NCBI GenBank assembly: GCA_027531395.1
Contig: JAPZRO010000001.1
Coordinates: forward strand, 608,377-672,376
Source: Porphyrobacter sp.
GTDB taxonomy: Bacteria; Pseudomonadota; Alphaproteobacteria; Sphingomonadales; Sphingomonadaceae
Direction: 5' to 3'
DNA: 64,000 bases
Both the position numbers and the translations under genes were made by a program. Shown here one piece after another: positions 54,047 to 62,455 of the stretch (positions are counted from its first letter, which is position 1; each line of letters starts with the position of its first letter). The notes under the pieces are model-generated. The model had not been told where the DNA came from. It saw only the letters and a program-made list of their open reading frames with translations, and searched no databases.

Positions 54047-54064
54047 CTGCGAATATAATCGCAG
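54047..54064 (-). promoter_or_regulatory. Palindrome over the -10 box of the Fur/Zur-like gene
   Basis: CTGCGA-N6-TCGCAG is a perfect 6-bp inverted repeat starting 3 bases upstream of the start codon. On the minus strand TATATT (54052-54057) lies inside it, with TTGCGA or TTTGCG 16-17 bases further up. The transcription start would be at the ATG, so the mRNA is probably leaderless, and a repressor on the palindrome would block polymerase. Confidence 0.6.
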
Positions 54065-54098
54065 GGATGCGCTTCGCAAAGGCAGGTTTTGAGAGGGC

Positions 54099-54782
54099 TT
54101 AGCCCGCGTCTCTCAGAAAGCTGGCGCGGTAGAGCGTCGGAAACATCGCCTTCAAGGCCGCGACCTTGGGCGCGTCCCAGCGCACGATGTAACCGTGGCG
54201 CGGATTGTTGGCCATGAAGTCCTGATGATAGCCTTCCGCCGGGTAGAAGGCCTTGTAGGCCTCGATCCGGGTCACGATCGGCTTCGACCACAGGCCCGAT
54301 GTGCCGAGCTGGGCGAGATAGGCCTTGGCGACGGCCGCCTGCTCGGCGTTCATCGGCACGATCGCGCTGCGATAATGCGAGCCGACATCCGGCCCCTGCC
54401 GGTTCTTGAGCGTCGGATCGGCCACCACCGAGAAGAAGATCCGCAGCAGCTGATCATAACGCACCACGGCGGGATCATAGGTGATCTTCACGGATTCGGC
54501 GTGGGCGGTGCCGCCCGCGACGATGGTGTCATACTGCGCGGTCGCCGCAGAGCCGCCGTGGAAGCCCGAGACGGCCGAGGTCACGCCCTTCACATGGCTG
54601 AACACGCCCTCGACACCCCAGAAGCACCCGCCCGCGAAGATCGCGGTCTTGAGGCCGGGCTTCTCCTTGGCCACGCGGGTGGCGGCGGGCGCGTCGACCG
54701 GCTCCTCGGCAGCGATGGCGGGGCCGGCGCAGGCCGACAGCGCGAGCGATCCGACGACGATGAGGGCAGCGAGACGGTTCAT
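54099..54782 (-). CDS. msrA: Peptide-methionine (S)-S-oxide reductase, lipoprotein type
   Basis: A 227-residue MsrA. The catalytic Cys is in IFAGGCFWGVEGVF, with EAYKAFYPAEGYHQDF further on. The N-terminus MNRLAALIVVGSLALSAC has a lipobox, so it should sit in the periplasm as a lipoprotein. No C-terminal resolving Cys is present, so it acts as a 1-Cys enzyme. A 63-residue exported protein is encoded just upstream with a 4-base overlap. msrB in this window is also exported. Confidence 0.94.
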   Translation of the reverse strand: MNRLAALIVVGSLALSACAGPAIAAEEPVDAPAATRVAKEKPGLKTAIFAGGCFWGVEGVFSHVKGVTSAVSGFHGGSAATAQYDTIVAGGTAHAESVKITYDPAVVRYDQLLRIFFSVVADPTLKNRQGPDVGSHYRSAIVPMNAEQAAVAKAYLAQLGTSGLWSKPIVTRIEAYKAFYPAEGYHQDFMANNPRHGYIVRWDAPKVAALKAMFPTLYRASFLRDAG

Positions 54783-54970
54783 GGGGTTTCCTGTTGCGGC
54801 GCAATCACGAATTCTGCGGCAGGCTCAAGCGTCTCGGGCATCGGCGCGGCGAGTGCGGGGGAGGCGATCTGGTCGCCAAAGCTCTCGGCATTGGCTCCGG
54901 CTACCAGCAAGGCGCCGAGCAGGAAGCCGATCGAGAAATTGCGGAAGAGGTCGGAGGAGAAGAGGCGCAT
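54779..54970 (-). CDS. Small exported/membrane protein coupled to msrA (63 aa)
   Basis: A 63-residue protein that starts MRLFSSDLFRNFSIGFLLGALLVAGANAESFG, a signal peptide or single membrane anchor, followed by about 30 residues rich in Ala, Pro and Glu. The family is not known. It overlaps the msrA start by 4 bases (ATGA), and is the first gene of the pair. A shared function with MsrA in the envelope is an inference from coupling only. Confidence 0.7.
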   Translation of the reverse strand: MRLFSSDLFRNFSIGFLLGALLVAGANAESFGDQIASPALAAPMPETLEPAAEFVIAPQQETP

Positions 54971-55098
54971 CGAACTGGCTCGTGATTCGTGATTTTTTGT
55001 CTGCCTCGTCCCATGCCCGAGCCCGAATTGCTTGCGGATGAACGCAGAGATCAGGCGTTATTTCGGTCGTCATGCGCTCGAAGTTACGCACCCCGCGA

Positions 55099-55140
55099 GA
55101 AAAGGTTGCACCCCACAGAGCCCAAGGACTCAGCGCAACC
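55099..55140 (-). terminator. Probable intrinsic terminator downstream of purH
   Basis: On the minus strand GGTTGC and GCAACC form a 6-bp stem. A weaker inner stem (GAGTCC with GGCTC) sits in its loop, and CTTTTCTC follows. It lies about 215 bases past the purH stop, after the repeat units, so it would end a long 3' untranslated RNA. Confidence 0.5.
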
Positions 55141-55147
55141 CATCGGC

Positions 55148-55345
55148 CCGAAGGGCCGCGAGCGCACAGCGCGAGCCGCAGGGGCCCGTAGCGAAGCGAA
55201 GGAACAGCCCCGAGGATGTGCCCGTGGAGGCGGGCACACGCACAAAAACGCCCCGAAGGGCCGCGAGCGCACAGCGCGAGCCGCAGGTGCCCCGTAGCGA
55301 AGCGGAGGGAACAGCACCGAGGACGGGGGCGCGGAGGCGCCCCCG
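55148..55345. repeat. Two direct repeat units, each ending in a different perfect hairpin
   Basis: The units share about 70 bases beginning CCGAAGGGCCGCGAGCGCAC and ending CGAGGA, with few differences. Behind each is a hairpin of unlike sequence but the same design: TGTGCCCG-TGGAGG-CGGGCACA (8-bp stem) and CGGGGGCGC-GGAG-GCGCCCCCG (9-bp stem). The stems differ but stay fully complementary, so the structure is kept while the sequence changed. Confidence 0.75.
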
Positions 55346-55354
55346 CAAAGCAAA

Positions 55355-56956
55355 TCAATGCCTGAAATGCCGCATCCCGGTGAACACCATCGCGAGACCG
55401 GCCTCGTCGGCGGCGGCGATCACCTCGTCGTCGCGGATCGAGCCGCCCGGCTGGATCACTGCAGTTGCGCCCGCTTCGGCGGCGGCCAGCAGGCCGTCAG
55501 CAAAGGGGAAGAAGGCGTCCGAGGCGACCGCGCTGCCCACGGTGCGGGGCGCGGCCCAGCCGTAGGTCTCGGCGGCTTCCTTGGCCTTGATCGCGGCGAT
55601 GCGCGCCGAATCGCGGCGGTTCATCTGGCCTGCCCCGATGCCTGCGGTCGCGCCGTCCTTGGCGTAGACGATGGCGTTGGACTTGACGTGGCGCGCCACG
55701 GTCCAGGCGAAGAGGCAGTCCTTGAGTTCCTGGCTTGTGGGCGCGCGCTTGGTGACGACCTTGAGATCGGCCTCGGCAATCGCGCCATTGTCGCGCGACT
55801 GGATCAGCACCCCGCCCGCGATGGTCTTGAGCGCGAGGCCCCCGCGGCGCGGGTTCGGCAGCGCGCCGCATTCGAGCAGGCGCAGGTTCTTCTTCTTCGC
55901 GAAGATTTCGCGCGCCTCGGCAGAGACGGAAGGCGCAATCACCACCTCGGTAAAGATCGCGCTGATCGCCTCGGCAGTCGCGGCATCAAGCTCGGTGTTG
56001 ACCGCGACGATCCCGCCGAAGGCCGAAACGGAATCGCACGCCAGTGCCGCTTCCCACGCCGAGAGCAGCGAGCCGCCTTGCGCCACGCCGCAAGGGTTGG
56101 CGTGCTTCACAATAACGACGGCAGGCTCCTGCCCGGCAAACTCGGCGGCGAGTTCGAGCGCCGCGTCGGCGTCGTTGAGGTTGTTGTAGGAGAGCTCCTT
56201 GCCCTGCAACTGGGTCGCTTGCGGGACGCCGGCGGTGCCGGACACCTGAGGGACATAGATCGCCGCCGACTGGTGCGGGTTCTCGCCATAGCGCAGCGTG
56301 TCGGCGCGCTTGAATGCGAGCGGGAGCGTCTCGGGGAACAGCGTCGGCTCGTCCGAAGCGGCGGGCGAGAAGGCGAACCAGCTGGCGATCGCGCTGTCAT
56401 AGGCAGCGGTGCGGGCATAGGCCTTGCCCGCCATGCGGGTGCGGAAAGCCTGCGTGGTGGCACCGCCGTTCGCTTCCATCTCGGCGATCAGCGTCGGGTA
56501 ATCGGCAGGATCGGTGAGGATCGTCACGAAGCCGTGGTTCTTCGCCGCCGAGCGCACCATCGACGGCCCGCCGATGTCGATGTTCTCGATCACTTCCTCG
56601 CGGCTTGCACCCTTGGCGACGGTCGCTTCGAAGGGATAGAGGTTGACCACCACCAGATCGATCGCGCCGATCCCGTGGGCCTCCATCGCGGCGACGTGCT
56701 CGGGATTGTCGCGCAAAGCGAGCAGCCCGCCATGCACAGTCGGGTGCAGGGTCTTCACCCGCCCGTCCATCATCTCGGGAAAGCCGGTGAGTTCCGACAC
56801 ATCCTTCACGGCAAGGCCTGCATCGCGCAAGGCCTTGGCGGTGCCGCCGGTGCTGACCAGCTCGACGCCGCGCGCCGCGAGGGCCGCGCCAAGTTCAGCC
56901 AAACCGCTCTTGTCGGACACTGACAGCAGTGCCCGCGTGATTGCCTTCTCGCTCAT
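55355..56956 (-). CDS. purH: Bifunctional AICAR transformylase/IMP cyclohydrolase
   Basis: PurH carries out the last two steps of purine synthesis, AICAR to FAICAR to IMP. The 533-residue protein starts with the IMP cyclohydrolase domain ([36 protein letters not shown], to about 200). The transformylase domain has [13 protein letters not shown] and [14 protein letters not shown] with the catalytic Lys-His pair. It ends [12 protein letters not shown] as is typical. It is 10 bases downstream of the heparinase-like gene, so part of an rpe-led operon. Confidence 0.97.
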   Translation of the reverse strand: MSEKAITRALLSVSDKSGLAELGAALAARGVELVSTGGTAKALRDAGLAVKDVSELTGFPEMMDGRVKTLHPTVHGGLLALRDNPEHVAAMEAHGIGAIDLVVVNLYPFEATVAKGASREEVIENIDIGGPSMVRSAAKNHGFVTILTDPADYPTLIAEMEANGGATTQAFRTRMAGKAYARTAAYDSAIASWFAFSPAASDEPTLFPETLPLAFKRADTLRYGENPHQSAAIYVPQVSGTAGVPQATQLQGKELSYNNLNDADAALELAAEFAGQEPAVVIVKHANPCGVAQGGSLLSAWEAALACDSVSAFGGIVAVNTELDAATAEAISAIFTEVVIAPSVSAEAREIFAKKKNLRLLECGALPNPRRGGLALKTIAGGVLIQSRDNGAIAEADLKVVTKRAPTSQELKDCLFAWTVARHVKSNAIVYAKDGATAGIGAGQMNRRDSARIAAIKAKEAAETYGWAAPRTVGSAVASDAFFPFADGLLAAAEAGATAVIQPGGSIRDDEVIAAADEAGLAMVFTGMRHFRH

Positions 56957-56966
56957 CGGGAAAAAC

Positions 56967-58832
56967 CTATCCTGTCTTCTTCAGCAGCCAGGAGAATTGG
57001 CCCCCGCTGCGCAATGCCAGTCCCTCGATCACCAGCTGCTCGGTGGCGTGCGGGCGGCCATCGCCGTCAACCCACAGGCTGTCTTCGGCAGACAGGGTGA
57101 TCTCGCCGGCGCCCGCCCTATCGCCGCCGAGGCGGAATTGCCAGAGCCGACCGTCGGGCAGCAGCAGGCTTGCCCCGCGTTTGTCACCCGACAATTGCAC
57201 CTCGACCCCGCGCCCGAGGTGGAAGCGGATTGCGAAGCCGATCTTGCCGCGCTTGCCCTTGTTCGAGGTGGGGATGAGGATGTCCTCGCCCGCCAGCTCG
57301 GTCCCGTCGCCGCTCAGCGTCAGGATGCGCTGGTGGGTGAGGCCGAAGCGCGCGGCGTAGCCGTCATGCGCGGCCTCGATCCGGGTCGCCTCGCGGCCAC
57401 GGCCAGCGACCTGGCGGCGTTCAAGCTCGACCGTCTCCACGCCTTTGCCGAGCTGGCCGTGGAGCAGCACTGCGGTGGAATTGGCATTGTCGAGCACCAG
57501 CGTCGAGAAGGCGGCGGTGGCGCGCAGCCCCTGACCGATGCGCGCCGGCACCTGCCCGCCCGCGAGCGCCGCGCCGCCGCAATTGACGATCACCCGTGCG
57601 GGGCCGTCGGAAAGCTCGAAGGCCAGCGTCGAGGCGCAGCCGGTGCGCACATGGCGCGCGCGCGGCGGCGGAGCGGCGTCGAACTGGAGCAGCGTGTCGC
57701 CCGCCTTGATGCGCTGATAGCCCCAGCCTGCGACCTGCGACAGCGGGCGGGTTCGCACGCCGGAAGCCTCGATCACGGCATTGACGCGGTCAGCCGGGAT
57801 CGCCGCCTGCCCCTGCCAGCTGCCGAGCGCCCCGTCGCCATGCCGCAGCGCCAGCACCGGCGGCACCAGCAGCTCGCGCATCACCTGCAAGGCGGGCGGC
57901 GGGGCGATCTCCGCCGCGTCGTAGCAGGCGATGAGATCGGTCAGCAGCCGGATCGCATCGAGCTGGGTGGCAGGACAGCGCGACAGCACGCCGCCATCCT
58001 CGCCCACCATGTCGCCGAGCGCCTTGACGAGACCGGCCTCGCCATGAAGCCGCCGGGGCTTGCCGTGGGGCAGCAACAGGCCGGCAGCGACCACGCCCGC
58101 CCAGCCTGCAACCTGCGCAAAGCCCGCACCTTCACGCGCTGCGCGCTTGTCGAGCCAGCTGGCGGTCTCGGCGATGGCGGCGAGCATCTTCGTCTTCAGG
58201 GTCTTGTCGTTGCCGGCCAGCACCAGCGGGGCGTGGACCAGCCATGCCACCAGCCTGAGGCCGGCGTGTTCGACTTCCCATGCGGGCCCCTTGCCCGGCT
58301 CGCGGTGGGCGTGGAGCCACATGGCGGTGATGCGCTCGGCCACCGGCGCAGCATCGGCGCGCGGCGCGGCGGCGGCCAGATCGGCCAGCCACGAGAAGGA
58401 ATGCAGCACCCGCTCGACCGCCGGCGCGGGCCGCGCCGAACCGGTGAAATCGAGCCCGGAGATGGGCAGACGCACGCCGTGGACGAGGAAATGTCCGGCG
58501 CGCAGGGCGGTGCCCGCCGCGCGGTCGCCGCGATTGGGGCTTTCGACCGTCGCCAGCACCCGCAGCGGCTGCGGACGACGGAACGGGGCGGCAATCGCAT
58601 GACCGGGGATGCCGAGGCGATAGGCCCAGCGGATCAGCGCCTCGCCCGGACCGCTCGGTGCGGCGATCACATCGCTCAGCGCCAGCGCGCGGCCGGTTTC
58701 CTCGGGCGACGGCGGGGCGGGAGAGACCTGCGGCTCGGCCCGTGCGGCCAGCACCAGCGAAGGGCCATCACCCACCCGCTCCACCAGCGCATCGGCGCGG
58801 CGGCCGGCAGGGGTGCGCAGCAGCGTCGCCAT
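56967..58832 (-). CDS. Heparinase II/III-family protein
   Basis: A 621-residue protein with an alpha/alpha-toroid N-terminal half and a beta-sheet C-terminal half, as in heparinase II/III-like lyases. Support comes from [29 protein letters not shown], the [20 protein letters not shown] start of the C-terminal domain, and [21 protein letters not shown]. No signal peptide is evident. In alphaproteobacteria this gene is often found beside rpe and purH; its true polysaccharide substrate is not known. Its start overlaps the rpe stop by one base (TGATG), so it is coupled. Confidence 0.88.
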   Translation of the reverse strand: MATLLRTPAGRRADALVERVGDGPSLVLAARAEPQVSPAPPSPEETGRALALSDVIAAPSGPGEALIRWAYRLGIPGHAIAAPFRRPQPLRVLATVESPNRGDRAAGTALRAGHFLVHGVRLPISGLDFTGSARPAPAVERVLHSFSWLADLAAAAPRADAAPVAERITAMWLHAHREPGKGPAWEVEHAGLRLVAWLVHAPLVLAGNDKTLKTKMLAAIAETASWLDKRAAREGAGFAQVAGWAGVVAAGLLLPHGKPRRLHGEAGLVKALGDMVGEDGGVLSRCPATQLDAIRLLTDLIACYDAAEIAPPPALQVMRELLVPPVLALRHGDGALGSWQGQAAIPADRVNAVIEASGVRTRPLSQVAGWGYQRIKAGDTLLQFDAAPPPRARHVRTGCASTLAFELSDGPARVIVNCGGAALAGGQVPARIGQGLRATAAFSTLVLDNANSTAVLLHGQLGKGVETVELERRQVAGRGREATRIEAAHDGYAARFGLTHQRILTLSGDGTELAGEDILIPTSNKGKRGKIGFAIRFHLGRGVEVQLSGDKRGASLLLPDGRLWQFRLGGDRAGAGEITLSAEDSLWVDGDGRPHATEQLVIEGLALRSGGQFSWLLKKTG

Positions 58833-59494
58833 CAGCCCTGCCCCTTCAATGCGGCGATGTTGGCCGCGTAGTGATCCGGCCCGCCCTTGAACGTCGCCGA
58901 ACCGGCGACCAGCACATCGGCCCCGGCGGCAACGCATAGCTTCGCGGTTTCGGCATTGACCCCGCCGTCGACCTCGAGGTGGATGTCGCGCCCGGTGGCG
59001 TCGATCATCTTGCGGATGCGGGAAATCTTGGCGAGCTGCGAGGCGATGAAGCTCTGCCCGCCGAAACCGGGGTTGACGCTCATCACCAGCACCAGATCGA
59101 CGAGGTCCATCAGATTGTCGAGCACCTCGACCGGCGTGCCGGGATTGATCACCGCGCCCGCCTTCTTGCCGAGCGCGCGGATCGCCTGCAGCGTGCGGTG
59201 GATGTGCGGCCCGGCCTCAGGGTGGACGGTGATGATGTCCGCTCCGGCGGCGGCGAAGGCTTCGAGATAGGGATCGACCGGCGAGATCATCAGGTGGACG
59301 TCGAAGGTCTTGGCGCTGTGCGGACGCAGCGCCTTCACGACGTCGGGGCCGATGGTGATGTTGGGCACGAAATGCCCGTCCATCACGTCGATGTGGATCC
59401 AGTCCGCGCCGGCGGCGTCGATCGCGCGCACTTCCTCACCAAGCCGGGCGAAGTCGGCAGAGAGGATCGATGGCGAAATCAGCGGTGTGGGCAT
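58832..59494 (-). CDS. rpe: Ribulose-phosphate 3-epimerase
   Basis: Rpe interconverts ribulose-5-phosphate and xylulose-5-phosphate in the pentose phosphate pathway. The 220-residue TIM barrel has [31 protein letters not shown] with metal-binding His and Asp, [34 protein letters not shown] and [12 protein letters not shown]. Start 59494 (MPTPLISPS) gives the family beginning. It is the first gene of the rpe-heparinase-purH operon, linking pentose phosphate supply and purine synthesis. Confidence 0.97.
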   Translation of the reverse strand: MPTPLISPSILSADFARLGEEVRAIDAAGADWIHIDVMDGHFVPNITIGPDVVKALRPHSAKTFDVHLMISPVDPYLEAFAAAGADIITVHPEAGPHIHRTLQAIRALGKKAGAVINPGTPVEVLDNLMDLVDLVLVMSVNPGFGGQSFIASQLAKISRIRKMIDATGRDIHLEVDGGVNAETAKLCVAAGADVLVAGSATFKGGPDHYAANIAALKGQG

Positions 59495-59746
59495 GGTGCG
59501 GCGCGAAAGCCCCTGTGCGAAGATGCACCCCTGCCAATACGGGAGCTGCGAATCGGGGGACAAGCGCGGGCGGGTCGTTTTCCACGGTGGCGGGCGGCAA
59601 TCGCGCAGAAATCCGCGATTTGCGCGTGATTAAGCCGCAATTCAGGCCGCGCCTGCCATTGCACCGCGCCAACCACAGGGCGATAAGCGGCACCGACGGG
59701 AAAACAGGCCGCGCCCCTCTCCTCTCGTTTCGCACTGGAATTGCCG
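59495..59746. promoter_or_regulatory. Divergent rpe/DUF2141 intergenic region with a 7-bp palindrome
   Basis: 252 bases between divergent genes, expected to carry both promoters. AATCGCG-N8-CGCGATT (59599-59620) is a perfect inverted repeat near the middle and could be an operator. No clear -35/-10 pairs were found. Confidence 0.35.
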
Positions 59747-60277
59747 ATGAATGCCTCTGCCCTCGCCCACCCTTTGCCGCGCCTTGCGCTGGCTGCCGGT
59801 GCCGCCGCCGTGCTCGGCCTTGGCGGTATCGCCTCGCCGCTCGCTGCGCAGACGCTGGGCGTGAAGATCGACAATGACATGAGCTTGTGCGCCCCGGGCA
59901 AGGGCCCGGCGGTGCGGCTGGAGATCAGCGGGCTCAAATCATCGAGCGGCAACCTGTTCGTGCGCACCTACCGCGCGCGGGAGAGCGACTGGCTCAAGAG
60001 CCGCCGCTATCTTCACCGCATCGACACCACGCCGCGCAAGGGCGCGATGACAGTCTGCGTCCCCCTCCCCTCGGCGGGCGACTATGCGATCGTCGTCCAG
60101 CATGACGCCAACGGCAACCGCGAGAAGGACTTCTCGAGCGACGGGGCGGGTATGTCGAACAATCCCGAGATCAACACCTTCCTCGGCATCCCCCGCGCGC
60201 CAGGGCTCGACAAGACGCGCTTCCGTGCCGGGTCGGGCGTCACCCGGATCGCGATCCAGGTGAAGTACCAGGACTAG
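59747..60277 (+). CDS. DUF2141 domain protein, exported
   Basis: A 176-residue protein with a signal peptide (LALAAGAAAVLGLGGIASPLAAQ) and a DUF2141 domain. LRLEISGLKSSSGNLFVRTYR-like and YAIVVQHDANGNREKDFSS match the usual pattern of the family, in which a small beta-sandwich holds a calcium-like DxNxN motif. The function is not known. The track start at 59741 is TTG; the ATG at 59747 is preferred. Its end overlaps the convergent TAM41-like gene by 4 bases. Confidence 0.85.
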   Translation: MNASALAHPLPRLALAAGAAAVLGLGGIASPLAAQTLGVKIDNDMSLCAPGKGPAVRLEISGLKSSSGNLFVRTYRARESDWLKSRRYLHRIDTTPRKGAMTVCVPLPSAGDYAIVVQHDANGNREKDFSSDGAGMSNNPEINTFLGIPRAPGLDKTRFRAGSGVTRIAIQVKYQD

Positions 60278-61173
60278 CTGCGGCGGTGACGCCATAGCGC
60301 CCACAGCACCTGCGGCGCGGCGAGCAGCGGATAGCGTTCGCGGAAGGGCGTCACCTCCACCGCCATGCCGGTGTGCCGCTCGATCTTCCACGCGGCATAG
60401 CGCGCCGCGCCCTCGAAGGTGGTGCTGGCCTTTACCAGGCGCAGCAGGTTGAGCGGCTTGCCCAGCCGCCGCCGCTTCGCCCACCACTTGAGGATGACGC
60501 CGCGCTGCCAGTGCGGCAGATCGGGGGTCAGCCTCTCGCCCTCCGCCTTGACGGGGATCCCGCCTGCTTCCCACGCCAGCGGCAGCAGGCCCGCGAAATG
60601 GGCGGCGTTGACGCTGAGGATATCATTCTCGCGCCCGCCCTTCTCGACCCGGAATTCGGCAGCGTAGGTGGCACGGAACAGCGCGCGCCAGTAATCCTCC
60701 GCCGTGCCGCTGTCCGGCCCGAGCGCCGCCGCCAGCCGCGCGGCGGTGGTGCAGGCGGCGCAGATCGCGGCGACAACCTCGTCCTGCGCCTCGGCATCGG
60801 CGGTCCACACCAGCGCGGAAGGCTGGACGAAGCGCGCCCAGATAGTGGTGTCAGTCAGTTCGCCCCCGGCCGCGCGGGCGAAGGTTGCCAGCCGCATGGT
60901 CGCGACCTTGGCGCGCAGGGTCAGATCCTCATGCGCGCGCTCGTGGTAGCTGACCGTCGGCCAGATCGCCGGCTCCTCGGTGCCCGGCAGCAGCACGTAG
61001 AAATCGAGCACGCCTTCAAGCGAGCCGGTGCGCCGGTTCGAGCCGTAGAACAGCACCGCGCGTGCGCCGGCGGCCGCTCCGAGTGCGGCAGCGAAGGCGG
61101 TGACTTCGGGTGTGACGGGCGCGGCCAGCTGGACCGCGATGCGCTCTGCCAGCGCGCCGGTTCCGGCGCTCAT
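60274..61173 (-). CDS. Uncharacterised protein, possibly TAM41-like phosphatidate cytidylyltransferase
   Basis: A 299-residue protein I do not recognise with certainty. GARAVLFYGSNRRTGSLEGVLDFYVLLPG resembles the nucleotidyltransferase GS...D pattern, and its arrangement recalls mitochondrial TAM41 (YGSG ... DF), which makes CDP-diacylglycerol from phosphatidate. HEDLTLRAKVATMRLATF follows at the place of the TAM41 helix region. It is translationally coupled (ATGA) to a diacylglycerol kinase, whose product is phosphatidate, so a two-step route from diacylglycerol to CDP-diacylglycerol is conceivable. Confidence in the function is low; the gene itself is certain. Confidence 0.5.
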   Translation of the reverse strand: MSAGTGALAERIAVQLAAPVTPEVTAFAAALGAAAGARAVLFYGSNRRTGSLEGVLDFYVLLPGTEEPAIWPTVSYHERAHEDLTLRAKVATMRLATFARAAGGELTDTTIWARFVQPSALVWTADAEAQDEVVAAICAACTTAARLAAALGPDSGTAEDYWRALFRATYAAEFRVEKGGRENDILSVNAAHFAGLLPLAWEAGGIPVKAEGERLTPDLPHWQRGVILKWWAKRRRLGKPLNLLRLVKASTTFEGAARYAAWKIERHTGMAVEVTPFRERYPLLAAPQVLWALWRHRRS

Positions 61174-62210
61174 GGCCTCACAAAGGCGAGCTCCGGCCCC
61201 TGCTCGATGCGGTAATCGCCCGCCGGGAAGGCCTCCCCGTCGAGAATGAACTGATCGTCGATCGACAGCGTGAACTGGCTCGCGGCGAGCTGGTGGATGC
61301 CGCGTTCGCGCAGGCCGTTCTGGAGCTTGCCAGCCACCACCAGCGGCAGCAGCGCGGTGGTGCGGCGGGAAATCTGGTCGAGCGCCGCCAGCTTTAGCCC
61401 GCTCTTGAGGAGGCCGAAGGGGCGAATCCCGGCGGGCAGGCGTTCGAGCGTGGAGGCGAACAGGATCTGCCGCCGCTCCGGATCACCCAGCCCGCTATGC
61501 GCCATCGGCACCTCGCCAGGGCCGAGCAGAATGCGCATCCGCGCACCCTGACGCCACGGGTTCGCACGACTGGCGAACAGAGACTGCGCCAGCACCCAAG
61601 CCGTCGTCACCCCGACCGCGAGGCTGTTGAAGGCCCCGAGCTTGTGCGCGCTCTGGCCTGCGCGGGTGGCGGTGGTGAAGGCCCCCGCTCCGAGGATGAA
61701 GCCCGACACCCGCGACAGCCCGGAATCCTCGCCTAGCGCCGTCACCTCGATCGGGCGGCGCCATACCCGCCCGCCATGATCGAGCGCGGTGATCGCGTCC
61801 TGCAACGTCCAGTTGTCGGGCACCCCGAGATCGACCGTGAGCGCGTTGGTCTTGCCCTTGGGCAGCACCGCGATCGCGGGCCAGTCGTCACCGAAGATCG
61901 GACGCCCGCAGGTCAGCACGTCGCGCACCGTTCCGTCACCGCCGTTGATCACCAGCAGATCGATCCCGCGCGCGGCCAGATCGGCGAGCGCGGCGGGCAG
62001 CTGCGAACGGTCACCCGGGCGGGCAATGTGGACATGGGGCGACAGGCCGCAGTCGAAATCGGCCCCGAGATTGCGGTGGCTGCGCGGGTTGTAAATCACG
62101 CCGACGGTGGGCGCCTCGCCCGCCTTGCGCACCCTGCCCGCACGGGTCCGCGCCGCGGCAGCAGCGTCCACCCGGGGGATTTGCGCGAATTCGTAGATCG
62201 GCGTCGCCAT
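61170..62210 (-). CDS. Diacylglycerol/sphingosine kinase family protein
   Basis: A 346-residue lipid kinase of the DAGK catalytic family. VGVIYNPRSHRN is the N-terminal nucleotide strand and LLVINGGDGTVRDVLT is the glycine-rich GGDGT motif. PIAVLPKGKTNALTVDLG follows (usually GTxNDFA). SGFILGAGAFTTATR and the C-terminal DGEAFPAGDYRIEQG fit the second domain. It probably phosphorylates diacylglycerol, or another lipid alcohol such as a sphingoid base, which sphingomonads contain. It heads an operon with the possible TAM41-like gene. A palindrome TGTTAC-N8-GTAACA lies upstream. Confidence 0.88.
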   Translation of the reverse strand: MATPIYEFAQIPRVDAAAAARTRAGRVRKAGEAPTVGVIYNPRSHRNLGADFDCGLSPHVHIARPGDRSQLPAALADLAARGIDLLVINGGDGTVRDVLTCGRPIFGDDWPAIAVLPKGKTNALTVDLGVPDNWTLQDAITALDHGGRVWRRPIEVTALGEDSGLSRVSGFILGAGAFTTATRAGQSAHKLGAFNSLAVGVTTAWVLAQSLFASRANPWRQGARMRILLGPGEVPMAHSGLGDPERRQILFASTLERLPAGIRPFGLLKSGLKLAALDQISRRTTALLPLVVAGKLQNGLRERGIHQLAASQFTLSIDDQFILDGEAFPAGDYRIEQGPELAFVRP

Positions 62211-62251
62211 GCCGGGGGTATAGTTGCAAGGGGCTCAAGTTTCCACTGTCA

Positions 62252-62271
62252 TGTTACCCCGAGGCGTAACA
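62252..62271. promoter_or_regulatory. TGTTAC-N8-GTAACA palindrome in the DAGK/LacI divergent region
   Basis: A perfect 6-bp inverted repeat with 8-base spacer lies 42 bases upstream of the kinase start, in a 245-base gap shared with the divergent LacI-family gene. It is a candidate operator. Further right, GTGATCGCTCAC is a shorter palindrome. No clear promoter hexamers were identified. Confidence 0.35.
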
Positions 62272-62455
62272 ATCGGCCCTGCGCACGACACGTTTCGACC
62301 GGCACCCGATTCTCGCCGACCAGTGGCCGGACCGCGCAGCGATCCCAGACGGAGCAGAAAATGCTTGCGTGATCGCTCACATTGCCATCATTTCGCAATC
62401 GCGCGCAGGCACGCTAATCGCCGGGGCGCGCTAGAGAACGAAAGAACAGGGTCGG

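Larger units (their letters stand above)
54971..55354. other. 384-base non-coding region with structured repeats
   Basis: This region lies between the msrA operon promoter side and the purH 3' end. It contains a probable terminator for purH (55099-55140) and two near-identical repeat units of about 70 bases that each end in a hairpin (55148-55238 and 55253-55345). ORFs drawn through it on both strands reflect its GC-rich repeat and show no gene features. The first 120 bases should hold the msrA operon promoter. Confidence 0.6.

Noticed and set aside
55032-55565. ORFs across the repeat region upstream and downstream of 55.2 kb
   Set aside because: They are translations of the direct repeats and hairpins, with no family match and no ribosome-binding site.
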